The notes below the pieces were generated by a model that saw nothing but the letters and a program-made list of their open reading frames with translations, ran no database searches and was not told where the DNA came from. Both the position numbers and the translations under genes were made by a program. Shown here one piece after another: positions 14,516-24,300 of a DNA stretch of 32,982 nt. The first letter of the stretch is position 1. Each line of letters begins with the position of its first letter. The DNA is taken from positions 1-32,982 of the forward strand of contig JADYUE010000025.1 of assembly GCA_021531615.1 (NCBI GenBank), given 5' to 3'. This DNA is from Fusobacterium varium. Lineage in GTDB: Bacteria > Fusobacteriota > Fusobacteriia > Fusobacteriales > Fusobacteriaceae.

Positions 14516-14700
14516 TTTGATTCCTCCTATAAAAATAATATAAAGCATATATGTGTAACTAAAATTTGTTTACATAATCATTTTACACTAAAAAAATATA
14601 TTTCCTTTTTAAAAAAAGAAAAAAGGAAAAAAAAGATTCCTTAGAATAGTGTCAATATATGGTAGCAGTAAAAAACAAATTAAGTAAAAGGAGGAAAAAT

Positions 14701-16164
14701 ATGTCAAGTAGCACAGAAACAAAAAAACTTGGAGTTCTTTCATTAGCAGGATTAGTTATTAGTGCTATGATAGGAGGTGGAATATATAATCTGCCTCAAA
14801 ATATGGCACAAGGAGCTTCAGCAGGAGCAGTTGGAATAGCATGGATCATTACAGGAATTGGAATGTATTTCCTAACTAATACCTTTAGAGTTTTGTCAAC
14901 AGTAAGACCAGATGCAAAATCAGGAATATATATGTATGCTAGATTGGGATTTGGAAAGTTGACAGGATTCTTAATGGCGTGGGGATACTGGTTATCTTCA
15001 ATTTTTGCCAATGTAGGTTATGCTATACTTCTTATGGATTCATTAAACTACTTTTTCCCACCACACTTTAAAGGTGGAAACAATCTACCATCAGTTATAG
15101 GTGGATCTATTCTTATTTGGTTGATGTATTTTATGATAATGGCAGGGGTTAAACAAGCTGCTAGTATAAACATTATAGGAACAATAGCAAAATTAGTTCC
15201 AATAGCTGTATTTATTATAGCAAGCTTATTTGTATTTAAGTTCTCAATGTTTGACACAAACTTTTGGGGACATGAAACAATAAAAGCTATTCATGATACA
15301 AACCTAGGTGGAATTGGTGGACAGATAAAGAGTACAATGTTAGTAACTTTATGGTCATTTATAGGTATTGAAGGAGCTGTAGTTATTTCAGACAGGGCAG
15401 AAAGCCAAAAAGCAGTAAGTAAAGCTACTTTAATAGGATTTTTACTATGTTGGTTATCATATACTGCAATTTCAATGTTACCATTTGGACTATTATCACA
15501 AGGGGAATTAGCAGTATTAGCTCCACCTTCAGCAGCAGCAGTATTAGCTGATATAGTTGGTGAATGGGGAGAATGGTTCATGAATATAGGAGTTATTATA
15601 GCTCTACTAAGTTCTTGGTTAGTTTGGACAGTATTCTTAGCTGAAGTCCCTTATGCTTGTGCAAAAGATGGAACTTTCCCTAAAATTTTTGCTAAAGAAA
15701 ATAAAAATGGAACTCCTTCATTTGCTCTTTTAGTTTCAAGTATAGCTATGCAATTAACAATGATATTAGTATACTTTGCAAATAATGCTTGGAATGCTAT
15801 GTTAAGTATAACAGGAGTTATGATATTACCAGCATATATGGCATCAACATTATATTTGTGGCAAATTTCTAAGAGAGGAGATATTCCTAAAGATGTTGGA
15901 ATAAAAACAAAAACAGCATTGATAACAGGAATTTTAGGAAGTATATATGGAGCATGGTTAATATATGCAGCAGGATTAAAATATCTAGTAATGGCAAGTA
16001 TATTATTTGCTATTGGAATATTGGTATTCTGTAAAGCTCGTGAGGAAAATAAAGGGGAAAATGAACCTATATTTACTGAAAAAGAGAAAATGGCAGCAAT
16101 AGCTTTAGTAATTATAGCTATAATAGCTCTATACTTATTAGTAACAAAAAAAGTTACAATTTAA
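14701..16164 (+). CDS. basic amino acid/polyamine antiporter (APC superfamily)
   Basis: A 487-residue membrane protein with about 12-13 hydrophobic helices. The first helix carries ISAMIGGGIYNLPQNMAQGAS, the glycine-rich substrate/sodium-site motif of APC transporters, and NLPQNMA is characteristic of the arginine/ornithine-type (ArcD) and related basic amino acid antiporters. FIGIEGAVVISDRAE is a further family block. It most likely exchanges the decarboxylase's substrate for its amine product. The ATG at 14701 follows AAGGAGG by 6 nt; a longer frame from 14659 lacks a ribosome-binding site. It is divergent from the decarboxylase across 185 bp of AT-rich control region and ends at a long-stem terminator. 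Confidence 0.9.
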   Translation: MSSSTETKKLGVLSLAGLVISAMIGGGIYNLPQNMAQGASAGAVGIAWIITGIGMYFLTNTFRVLSTVRPDAKSGIYMYARLGFGKLTGFLMAWGYWLSSIFANVGYAILLMDSLNYFFPPHFKGGNNLPSVIGGSILIWLMYFMIMAGVKQAASINIIGTIAKLVPIAVFIIASLFVFKFSMFDTNFWGHETIKAIHDTNLGGIGGQIKSTMLVTLWSFIGIEGAVVISDRAESQKAVSKATLIGFLLCWLSYTAISMLPFGLLSQGELAVLAPPSAAAVLADIVGEWGEWFMNIGVIIALLSSWLVWTVFLAEVPYACAKDGTFPKIFAKENKNGTPSFALLVSSIAMQLTMILVYFANNAWNAMLSITGVMILPAYMASTLYLWQISKRGDIPKDVGIKTKTALITGILGSIYGAWLIYAAGLKYLVMASILFAIGILVFCKAREENKGENEPIFTEKEKMAAIALVIIAIIALYLLVTKKVTI

Positions 16165-16194
16165 AAATGAAAATTATTTAAGTTTATAAAAAAG

Positions 16195-16244
16195 AAAGCT
16201 AGTAGGAATAAAAGTTTAAATTTTATTTCTATTGGCTTTTTTTA
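16195..16244 (+). terminator. long-stem terminator after the antiporter gene
   Basis: AAAGCTAGTAGGAATAAAA (16195-16213) pairs along 19 positions, some G-U, with TTTTATTTCTATTGGCTTT (16221-16239), followed by a T-run. Confidence 0.85.
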
Positions 16245-16269
16245 GTTATAAAAATACAGTTTAAAAACT

Positions 16270-16427
16270 ATCGTAAAGGAACGATTAATTTTATTTTGTG
16301 TGACATTAATATGTCAAAATGATGAAAAAATAAATATAAATTATGTGTCTAAAAAAAATAAAAAAACATTTTTTAAAGTTTTTATACTATGTTTTAAAGT
16401 GGATAACTAGAGATTAAAATATTGACA
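16270..16427. promoter_or_regulatory. operator-like palindromes and a -35 box in the fomA upstream region
   Basis: The 392-bp gap between the antiporter terminator and fomA holds ATCGT-N6-ACGAT (16270-16285) and TGACAT-TAAT-ATGTCA (16301-16316), both palindromes able to bind dimeric regulators. A consensus TTGACA lies at 16422-16427, but the -10 at the right distance (TAACTC) is poor; TATACT occurs at 16482-16487. The promoter of fomA is therefore not pinned down. I see no gene in this stretch. Confidence 0.4.
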
Positions 16428-16510
16428 AATTGAGAAAAAAATAATAACTCTTAAAAGTCACATATAAAACATTCTAGAGGGGTATACTTACATACGTAGA
16501 AAAGAAGAGT

Positions 16511-16608
16511 TGTGAGAGTTGCTAATCTCTCATAATTTGTTTTCTCTCCAAAATAAACTACAAGAATATACGAGATAACTCCCAGAATCTCCGTATTCTT
16601 GTAGTTTA
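16511..16608 (+). other. two hairpins in the fomA 5' leader
   Basis: A small hairpin has arms TGAGAG/CTCTCA (16513-16518/16527-16532). A larger one has a 15-bp perfect stem, 16554-16568 with 16594-16608, and an inner GAGAT/ATCTC pairing in its loop. It ends 15 nt before the AGGGGG ribosome-binding site and lacks a T-run, so it is not a terminator. Such 5' hairpins often stabilise abundant porin mRNAs; control by small RNA is also possible. Confidence 0.6.
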
Positions 16609-16636
16609 ATTAAAAAAGATACTAGGGGGTATTTTT

Positions 16637-17752
16637 ATGAAAAAATCTTTATTATTAGTTGGGGCATTTTTAGCAGTTACAGCCATGGCACAGGCAAAAG
16701 AAATAGTTCCTGCACCAGTTGTAGTTGAAGAAGCACCAGTACAAATTGTTGAAAAGGAAGTTATTGTTTATAGAGACAGAGAGCCAGAAGGATTTAGACC
16801 TAATGGATATGTTGATTTACAATACAGATACTATGGAGAAGCAGAAGAGCTTAATTACAAAAATAACAAAGTAAATAACAATTATGGAAGAACACAATTA
16901 TTAGGACAAATTAACATGACAGAAAAACAATCATTAGAATACAGAGTAAGATCTTATAATGATTGGAACTCAGTTACTAATAAAAACCAAGATGGAAAAG
17001 ATGGAACAGAAACTAGATTAAGATATTTCTATGATCATGGAAATTTAGGAGATTCAAAAGTTGATCTTACTTCAAGATTAGAATATAAAAAAGATGATGA
17101 TGGTGTTCAAACAGTAGGATATCAAGCAAGATTTAATATAGCAGATTATCTATTTAATAATGATTTTATAAAAACAACAAGCTTTACTTTTGCACCAAAA
17201 TATAAATATAAATGGGCAAAAAATAGTGCTGATTATGAAAATATTTTAGGATTAGATCTATTTACTATGAACCAATTACCATTAGGATTCTCATTTGAGT
17301 TCAATTTATATGGTGATCAACATTTCTATGGAGAACGTCAAGCAACTGGAGCAAAAGATACAGTAAGAAATAATACAAGCTTAACTATGGAAGCATACTT
17401 ATACAATACAACAAAATTATATGCAAATGATGATGTAACAGTAGATTTCTATTTTGAAGGTGGATATGATCCATATAAATGGAATTCAGAAAAAATTCAA
17501 AGAACAGTAAAAGCTGATGCAAAAGACATTAAAGCAGCTGACTTAAAAGCAGAAAATTATAATTACTATCATAATTCATATCAATTATATGCTTATCCTC
17601 AACTTATAGCTGCTTATAAAGTAACACCAAACTTAAATGTTTATACTTCACTAGGAGCAGAGTATAGAAACTGGGCTTACACAAGTGAAAAAAGTGCTAG
17701 AGATTGGAGATGGCAACCAACTGCTGTAGTAGGATTTAGAACTACTTTCTAA
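16637..17752 (+). CDS. fomA: FomA-family major outer-membrane porin
   Basis: A 371-residue beta-barrel protein. Residues 1-20 form a signal peptide ending AMAQA before KE. The mature N-terminus has EKEVIVYRDREPEGFRPNG, and YVDLQYRYYGEAE and EKQSLEYRVR follow, closely matching the pattern of the Fusobacterium FomA porin. Alternating strands fill the rest and the C-terminus DWRWQPTAVVGFRTTF ends in Phe, the signal recognised by the BAM machinery. FomA is the abundant general porin and an adhesin in F. nucleatum; this copy is assigned by family, and Fusobacterium genomes can hold several. Codons are strongly biased to A-ending forms. It has its own long leader and a terminator at 17796-17836. 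Confidence 0.9.
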   Translation: MKKSLLLVGAFLAVTAMAQAKEIVPAPVVVEEAPVQIVEKEVIVYRDREPEGFRPNGYVDLQYRYYGEAEELNYKNNKVNNNYGRTQLLGQINMTEKQSLEYRVRSYNDWNSVTNKNQDGKDGTETRLRYFYDHGNLGDSKVDLTSRLEYKKDDDGVQTVGYQARFNIADYLFNNDFIKTTSFTFAPKYKYKWAKNSADYENILGLDLFTMNQLPLGFSFEFNLYGDQHFYGERQATGAKDTVRNNTSLTMEAYLYNTTKLYANDDVTVDFYFEGGYDPYKWNSEKIQRTVKADAKDIKAADLKAENYNYYHNSYQLYAYPQLIAAYKVTPNLNVYTSLGAEYRNWAYTSEKSARDWRWQPTAVVGFRTTF

Positions 17753-17795
17753 GATTAACTTACAATAAAATTTACATAAATACTGACTGTAGAAA

Positions 17796-17836
17796 AAAGA
17801 GACTAACTGGAGAGATCTAGTTAGTTTCTTTTTTTT
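17796..17836 (+). terminator. terminator after fomA
   Basis: AGAGACTAACT pairs with AGTTAGTTTCT around GGAGAGATCT, followed by a run of eight or more T. Confidence 0.9.
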
Positions 17837-17962
17837 ATGAAAAAATTATGAAGAAAATAAAAAGGCAAATTAAGAAAATTTTTGTTTGAATATAGAATAA
17901 AAATAACAAAAAAATATATAAAATATAGAAAATTGAATAAATTTAAAAAAATAAAAAAAAGA

Positions 17963-17993
17963 TTGACCCTAAAGTTACTTTATAGTTTAAAAT
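17963..17993 (+). promoter_or_regulatory. possible promoter with internal palindrome
   Basis: TTGACC (17963-17968) is followed by the perfect palindrome TAAAGTTACTTTA (17970-17982) and an A/T-rich TTTAAAAT region near -10 (17986-17993). The sequence AGTAACTT, complementary to part of the palindrome, recurs near 18053. The region from the fomA terminator to the tetR promoter holds no gene that I can see; this may be a second, regulated start site for the efflux operon or for a small RNA. Confidence 0.35.
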
Positions 17994-18084
17994 ATATAGT
18001 ATTATAAAATTTGATATTGTTATTTTATTAAAAAATATAAAAATAGAGTAACTTCTTTAGGAGTGTAAAAAAATAAAAATTATG

Positions 18085-18133
18085 TTGACTTACAAGTCAT
18101 AATGGTGTAAAATCTAAACTGACTAATAAGTCA
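18085..18133 (+). promoter_or_regulatory. tetR-efflux operon promoter with two TetR-type operators
   Basis: TTGACT (18085-18090), 17 bp, TAAAAT (18108-18113). Palindromes TGACTTACAAGTCA (18086-18099) and TGACTAATAAGTCA (18120-18133) share the arms TGACT/AGTCA. The first covers the -35 box; the second lies just past the expected start point, 34 bp centre to centre. The layout predicts autorepression by the adjacent TetR protein. Confidence 0.75.
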
Positions 18134-18154
18134 AAAAAATAAAGGAGTTATGTG

Positions 18155-18793
18155 ATGGAAGGAAAGGGGAAAAAAGAGCAGATATTGGAAGCGGCTATGT
18201 CTTTGATATTGAAAAATGGATATTCCCATACATCAGTTGAAGATATAACTAATTCTATTGGAATAGCCAAAGGAAGTTTTTATACATATTTTAAAAGTAA
18301 AAATCTTCTCTTGAGAACTATTATAGAGGAGCAGATTGAAAGTATTATTGAACAACAGGAAAATCAACTAAAAGAGGGAAAAGATTTTGATGAAATTCTA
18401 TTAAAAAATATAGTTTCAAGGGTAAAATTTTTAAAAAAAGATCTGAAAAGACAGCTTGTATTGATAAATCTTGCTAGAAATGTAGATGTATTGGGAAAAG
18501 ATGTTAGAGATCTAATGATAAAAATAGAAACTATAAACTATAATTTCATAGAAAAACTATTAAATAGATATAATTCTCAATTAAAATTAAATAAAAATGA
18601 AATAGACCAATATTCTCAAATTATTAACTCTATAATTAGAGGTTTTAAAATGACTAATATCTTTTTTGATGACAATAGTGAAGATAACTTCTTTATAAAA
18701 GATATTGCAGAGGCAGAAAAAAGAATAAATCATAAGAGTTTTGATGAAGGGATATATTTTATATATAAGAGCATATTAAAAATGTTAAAATAA
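18155..18793 (+). CDS. TetR-family transcriptional regulator
   Basis: A 212-residue regulator. The N-terminal DNA-binding domain (about 8-55) has the classic TetR pattern SVEDITNSIGIAKGSFYTYFKSKNLLL; the C-terminal helical domain, which binds the inducer, is not recognisable as a specific ligand type. The start is ATG 18155 with AAGGAG 7 nt before; the adjacent in-frame GTG at 18152 is too close to that site. It is the first gene of the efflux operon and most likely represses it through the paired palindromes at 18086-18133. The TolC-like gene begins 35 nt downstream. Confidence 0.92.
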   Translation: MEGKGKKEQILEAAMSLILKNGYSHTSVEDITNSIGIAKGSFYTYFKSKNLLLRTIIEEQIESIIEQQENQLKEGKDFDEILLKNIVSRVKFLKKDLKRQLVLINLARNVDVLGKDVRDLMIKIETINYNFIEKLLNRYNSQLKLNKNEIDQYSQIINSIIRGFKMTNIFFDDNSEDNFFIKDIAEAEKRINHKSFDEGIYFIYKSILKMLK

Positions 18794-18828
18794 ATTTTAA
18801 AATATAAAGCATAATCAGGAGGTTAAAG

Positions 18829-20103
18829 ATGAAGAAAATATTGGGATTGCTTTTAATATTAAGTAGTTCTGTGTTTGCTAGAGAGATTACTTTGGATCAA
18901 GCTATTCAAATGGCTCTAGAAAATAGTAAGGAGATAAAAATCTCTGAAAAAGATGTAGAAGTTTCAAAATTAAAAGTGGGAATGGCTTTTAAAGATGCTT
19001 TACCAAGTGTTGTATATAGTGGTTCATATACAAGAAGTGAATATGATCGTAAAATGTATAGACACGGTTGGGAAGAGAATCAAGTTGATAGAAAAGGTGG
19101 ATATACTCAAACAATAACTATATCACAACCTATATTCCAAGGAGGAGCAGTACTTGGAGGAATAAAAGGTGCTCAAGCCTATAAAAAAATCTCTAATCTT
19201 CTATATATGGGAGAGAGAAGAGATGTAAGACTTGAAACAATTTTAAATTATTCAAATATTGTAAAATTTGAAAAGGATTTAGAAGCTCTTGAAGCATCTC
19301 ATAAAGAGTTAAAAGCTAGATATGAAAAACAAAAAGCTCAATTAGATTTGAGATTAATAACTAAGACAGATATTTTAAAAACAGAATATTCAATGTTAGA
19401 AGTTGAATCTCAAATTATTGGAACAAAAAATAGAATAGAGATTGAAAAAGAAAAATTAAGAATAAAAACAGGTTTAGTAAATGATAAAAATATAGAAGTA
19501 GTAGAGTTTACAGTACCTGAAAATTTAAGCAGAAATATAGATTTTGCTAAAGATAAACATCAAGCTTTAACAGAAAGTATAGGAGCTCTTACTGCTAAAT
19601 ACTATGTAGATGCAGCAGATGCTTCAAAGATGATTTCTAGAGCAGATATGTTACCAAAAGTTAATGCTTTTGCAAGTTATGGAACTTCAGAAAGAACAAA
19701 ATACAATCCAACAATTGATGAAGCAGAGTGGAGAGGTGGAGTTCAAGTTACATGGAATGTATTTGAGTTTGGAAAAAATTATGATAATTATAGAGTAGCT
19801 TCAATCACTAAAGAACAAGAGGAGTTAAGAGAGAAGAGTTCTAAAGATAATATTGGAGTTAATGTAACTGATGCTTACTTAGAGCTTATAAGAATGGAAA
19901 AAGAGAGAAGTTCTAAAGAAAGAGCTATGGAAGCAGCTGTTGAAAACTTTAAAATGGATCAAGAGAGATATGATGCTGGACTTATATCAACAGTGGATTT
20001 CCTATTATCTGAAACTCAAATGAGAGAGGCAAAAGTTGCATATAACCAAGTTGTAGTTGATTATCTATATGCCTTTGAAAAATATAGATCAATGCTTATT
20101 TAA
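18829..20103 (+). CDS. TolC-family outer-membrane efflux protein
   Basis: A 424-residue outer-membrane factor. The signal peptide covers residues 1-17 (MKKILGLLLILSSSVFA). Two OEP repeats follow, each a long coiled-coil hairpin with strand regions: the first begins ITLDQAIQMALENSKEI, and the second carries the VTWNVFEFGKNYDNY and DAYLELIRMEKE stretches. It forms the trimeric outer-membrane and periplasmic tunnel through which the RND pump below exports its substrates. AGGAGG precedes the ATG. A hairpin in the gap before the next gene may tune the ratio of subunits. Confidence 0.93.
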   Translation: MKKILGLLLILSSSVFAREITLDQAIQMALENSKEIKISEKDVEVSKLKVGMAFKDALPSVVYSGSYTRSEYDRKMYRHGWEENQVDRKGGYTQTITISQPIFQGGAVLGGIKGAQAYKKISNLLYMGERRDVRLETILNYSNIVKFEKDLEALEASHKELKARYEKQKAQLDLRLITKTDILKTEYSMLEVESQIIGTKNRIEIEKEKLRIKTGLVNDKNIEVVEFTVPENLSRNIDFAKDKHQALTESIGALTAKYYVDAADASKMISRADMLPKVNAFASYGTSERTKYNPTIDEAEWRGGVQVTWNVFEFGKNYDNYRVASITKEQEELREKSSKDNIGVNVTDAYLELIRMEKERSSKERAMEAAVENFKMDQERYDAGLISTVDFLLSETQMREAKVAYNQVVVDYLYAFEKYRSMLI

Positions 20104-20115
20104 AAAAATTTAGAG

Positions 20116-20153
20116 GAAAAAGTTTTTAGAGTTAGACTGTAAAAACTTTTTTC
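20116..20153 (+). terminator. AT-rich hairpin between tolC-like and MFP genes
   Basis: GAAAAAGTTTTTA (20116-20128) pairs with TAAAAACTTTTTTC (20140-20153) with one extra T. It could act as a weak attenuator or as a processing/stability element; the surrounding genes are clearly one operon, so full termination is unlikely. Confidence 0.45.
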
Positions 20154-20204
20154 TGATGTTTAAAGAAAGTAAATTAAAACATTTAGATAAATTAGGAGGA
20201 AGTT

Positions 20205-21278
20205 ATGAAAAAATTAGGTTGTTTAGTAATTTTACTAACAATGGTAATGACAGGTTGCGGAAAAAAAGAAGAGAAAGTGATAGAAGAGAAGGTTAAATAT
20301 GTAATAACAGAACCAGCAACAGTTAGAAAGATGAATCAAATATTTAAATCTGATGCTGTATTAGAACCTAAAAATAAAGTTGACCATAAAACAGAACAAG
20401 GTGGAACAATAGAAAAGATTTTAAAAAGAAATGGAGATAAAGTAAAAAAAGGAGAGTTAGTAATGGAACTTTCTGACTCAGCTACTGAATCAGCATATTT
20501 CTCAGCAAAAGCTAACTATAATTCATCTTTATCAGCTATGAATATAGCAAAAAATAACTATTTAAAATTTAAAAATCTATATGAAAAACAATTAGTTTCA
20601 TACCTTGAATATGTTGGTTATGAAAATACTTATGTAGGAGCAAAGGGAAGTTACGAAGCAGCAAAGGCATCTTATGAAGCAGCTAAAAGTGACTATAACA
20701 AACTATTTAGAAGAGCTGAAATAGACGGTGTAGTAGGAAATCTATTTGGTAAAGTTGGAAATGAGATTGCAGCAAGTGAAGTTGTATTTACAGTTGTAGA
20801 TGATACTACTATGGAAACTTATGTTGGATTCCCTGCTGAATGGCTAACTCAAATTCAAGTTGGACAAGGAATAGATGTTGAAGTTGGAGCATTAAATAAT
20901 AAAAAATATGTTGGAAAAATTCTTGAAATCAACCCAATAGCTGATTCAGTAACTAAAAAATATATGATTAAACTTGGAATTGATAATAAAGAAAAAGATA
21001 TTAAAGATGGTATGTATGCTTATGTAACTGTTCCAGTTGGAGAAGTAAATGTATTATCTGTTTCTGATGAATCAATATTTGTAAGAAACCTATTAAGCTA
21101 TGTATTTAAAGTTGAAGATGGAGTAGCAAAAAGAGTAGAGGTAAAAACTGGAGCTACAAACTTACCTTATACAGAAATCTCATCTACAAGTTTAAAAGAG
21201 GGAGATAGAGTAGTAGTAAAAGGAATATTTGGACTAGAAGAAGGAAATAAAGTAGAAGAAAATCCAGAAGCAAAATAA
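20205..21278 (+). CDS. periplasmic adaptor (membrane fusion) lipoprotein of an RND efflux pump
   Basis: A 357-residue adaptor of the AcrA/HlyD family. The lipobox VMTGC places the lipidated Cys at residue 18, so the protein is anchored to the inner membrane. The biotinyl-lipoyl-like half-motif EQGGTIEKILKRNGDKVKKGELVMEL is at about 65-90; a coiled-coil hairpin (about 100-160, rich in SYEAAKASYEAAK) follows; the second lipoyl half includes RAEIDGVVGNLFGKVGNEI; and a beta-barrel domain follows. It bridges the RND pump and the TolC-like channel. AGGAGG precedes the start. Confidence 0.93.
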   Translation: MKKLGCLVILLTMVMTGCGKKEEKVIEEKVKYVITEPATVRKMNQIFKSDAVLEPKNKVDHKTEQGGTIEKILKRNGDKVKKGELVMELSDSATESAYFSAKANYNSSLSAMNIAKNNYLKFKNLYEKQLVSYLEYVGYENTYVGAKGSYEAAKASYEAAKSDYNKLFRRAEIDGVVGNLFGKVGNEIAASEVVFTVVDDTTMETYVGFPAEWLTQIQVGQGIDVEVGALNNKKYVGKILEINPIADSVTKKYMIKLGIDNKEKDIKDGMYAYVTVPVGEVNVLSVSDESIFVRNLLSYVFKVEDGVAKRVEVKTGATNLPYTEISSTSLKEGDRVVVKGIFGLEEGNKVEENPEAK

Positions 21279-21312
21279 TTTTTTCAATTTAAAATAAGAG
21301 GTGAAATAATAA

Positions 21313-24300
21313 ATGACTTTAGCAGGTTTATCAATACGTAGACCAGTAGCTACTACAATGGTTATGATATCTGTAATGTTCATCGGGCTTATGGCAATGT
21401 TTTCAATGAAATCAGAGCTATTACCTAATATGGATATTCCAGTTGTTACAGTAAGTACAACTTGGAACGGAGCTGTTACAGAGGACGTAGAAACTCAAGT
21501 TACAAAGAAAATAGAAGAGATACTTCCAAACGTTGAAGGGATAGATAAAATAGAATCAACTTCAGCTTATGGAAGATCACAAATAATAGTAAAATTTGAT
21601 TATGGAATAGATGCAGATGATAAGGTAACAGAAATTCAAAGAGAATTATCAAAAATTGCCAATGATCTGCCTAGTGATGCTGATACTCCGATAGCTAAAA
21701 AGGTAGAAGCAGGAGCAGGAAATATTACAATGGAAATTATGATGAGTGCTCCTAATAAACAAGAATTAAGTAGTTTCGTTGAAGAGTACTTAAAACCTAA
21801 ATTTGAAAGCTTACCAGGTATTGGACAAGTTCAAGTATTTGGTAACCCAGATAAACAAGTTCAAATTCAAGTAGATAGTGATAAACTTGCTACTTATAAT
21901 CTATCACCAATGGAATTATATAATATGATTAGAATGTCAAGTTTAAATGTACCATTGGGAACTATTGGAACAGGAAATAAAGATATAATAGTAAGATTTA
22001 TGGGAGAATTAAACTATATTGACACTTTTGAAGATATGATACTTCATAGTAATGGTAATACTTTAAGAGTAAAAGATGTAGCTGATGTTGTATTAACAAC
22101 TGAAGATCCAAGTGACATTTCATACCTTTCAGGAGATGAATCAATAGCAGTAGTTGTTGAAAAATCTTCAGATGGAAGTACAATTGAATTGAATAAAAGA
22201 GCTACAGAAGCTCTAGAAAGTTTAAGATCAATTATGCCACCAGAAACAAAGTATGAAGTTCTACTTGATACATCAGAAGATATTAATAAGTCAATTTCAA
22301 ACGTTAGTAGTACAGCAGTTCAAGGGCTTATACTTGCAACATTAGTATTGTTATTCTTCTTAAAAAATGTAAGAGCAACACTTCTAGTATCAACAGCTCT
22401 TCCAGTTGCAGTAATATTTACATTTGCATTCCTTGCATTAAATGGAACATCTCTTAACCTTATTTCATTGATGGGATTATCAATTGGGGTAGGGATGCTG
22501 ACAGATAACTCAGTTGTTGTTGTGGATAATATTTATAGACATATGACAGAGTTAAAATCTCCAGTAATGGAAGCTTCAGATAATGGAACAACAGAGGTTG
22601 CTATGTCAGTTATAGCTTCAGCTTTAACAACAATGGTAGTATTTATCCCTATACTATTTATTCCAGGTATAGCAAGAGAGATATTTAGAGACCTAGCATA
22701 CTCAATAATATATTCAAACTTGGCAGCAATAATAGTTTCATTAACATTGATTCCAATGCTTTCAAGTAGATTCTTAACAAATAAAACTGACGTAACTAAA
22801 GAAGGAAAAATCTTTGGGGCAGTTAAAGCTAAATATCTAAAACTTATTAACTGGGCTATAACTCATAGAGGAAAAACAATGCTTATAACAATAGCTATAT
22901 TTATCTTCTCTATGGTAACTGTGCCTAGATTCTTAAAACTTGAATTTATGCCAAAACAAGACCAAGGTAGATATTCAATAGTTGCTGAATTAGGAAATGG
23001 ATTAGATCTTGAAAAAGCAAAAGCAACAGCTAAAGAGATAGAAGATATAGTTGTAAAAGATCCTAATACAAAGAGTTATTTCGTTATTATTCAAAAAGAT
23101 AGTTTCTCAGTAAACGTAGATATTGGTAAAAAAGATGAAAGAGATATATCAGTATTTGATATAATCAATGATTTAAGACCAGTTGTAGAAAAAATTCCAG
23201 GAGTAAGAACAAACCTATCTGAAAACTTTGCAATAGGAGCACAACAAAGAGATGTTCAATTGGATATAGTTGGAGCAAACTTAGAAGAAGTTAAAGAAGT
23301 TGGAAAGAAAGTTCTTGATGGTATTAGCCAATATCCAGGAGCAGTTGACGTTAAATCGACATTGGATCCAGGTAGTACAGAAGCTAGAGTAGTTTTAAAT
23401 AGAGATAAGATCAGAAGTTATGGAATCAATCCATCTACTATTGCTCAAACATTAAACTACTTCATACTTGGAGGAGATAGAGGAGATACAGTTACTGTTA
23501 AAACTGGAGTTGAAGAGATAGATGTATATGTAAGACTTCCAAAAGAGAAGAGAAGTGATATCTCAATTCTTCAAAACTTAAATATTAAAATAGCTGATAA
23601 TAAATTTATAAAACTTTCTGACGTTGTAGATATAGTAATGGCAGAGGGATCAACAGAGTTAAATAAAACAGATAGAATTTATAGTGTAAGTATCTCTGCA
23701 AATGATGGTGGAGTAGGTATGAAAGCTATTCAAGATAAGATGGTAGAAGCATACAATAATAGTAACCCACCAGAATCAGTAGCATATAGATGGGGAGGAA
23801 GTTCTGAAAACCTAAGTGATTCAACAAGCCAATTAGGTATGGCTTTAGGAATTTCAATCTTCTTGATCTATGCATTACTTGCTGCACAATTTGAAAACTT
23901 TGTACTTCCAGTAATTATCATAGGATCTATTCCATTAGCTCTTATTGGAATTGTATGGGGATTATTAATAATGAATCAACCTATTGATATAATGGTTATG
24001 ATAGGATTAATACTACTTGCAGGGGTTGTTGTAAACAATGCCATTGTACTTATTGACTTCATTAAGATGACTAGAGAAAGAGGAAGCGAAAGAACAGAAG
24101 CAGTTGTAGAATCTTGTAGAACAAGATTGAGACCTATTTTGATGACAACAATGACAACAGTACTAGGAATGTTACCACTTGCATTAGGAATAGGAGAAGG
24201 AGCAGAAATTTATAGAGGAATGGCAATAACAGTTATGTTTGGACTTTCGTTCTCTACACTTTTAACATTGGTTGTAATACCTATTTTATATACATTGATA

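Noticed and set aside
14600-14632. TTTCC...GGAAA hairpin between decarboxylase and antiporter as a terminator
   Set aside because: It lies between divergent gene starts, is nearly all A/T, and is followed by A on the plus strand.
15291-15581. A 96-codon minus-strand frame in the antiporter gene
   Set aside because: It is antisense to membrane-helix codons and has no ribosome-binding site or recognisable domain.
18084-18104. A six-codon leader peptide (ATG TTG ACT ...) before tetR
   Set aside because: It coincides with the promoter -35 box and operator, so the sequence is explained by DNA function and would not be transcribed from that promoter.
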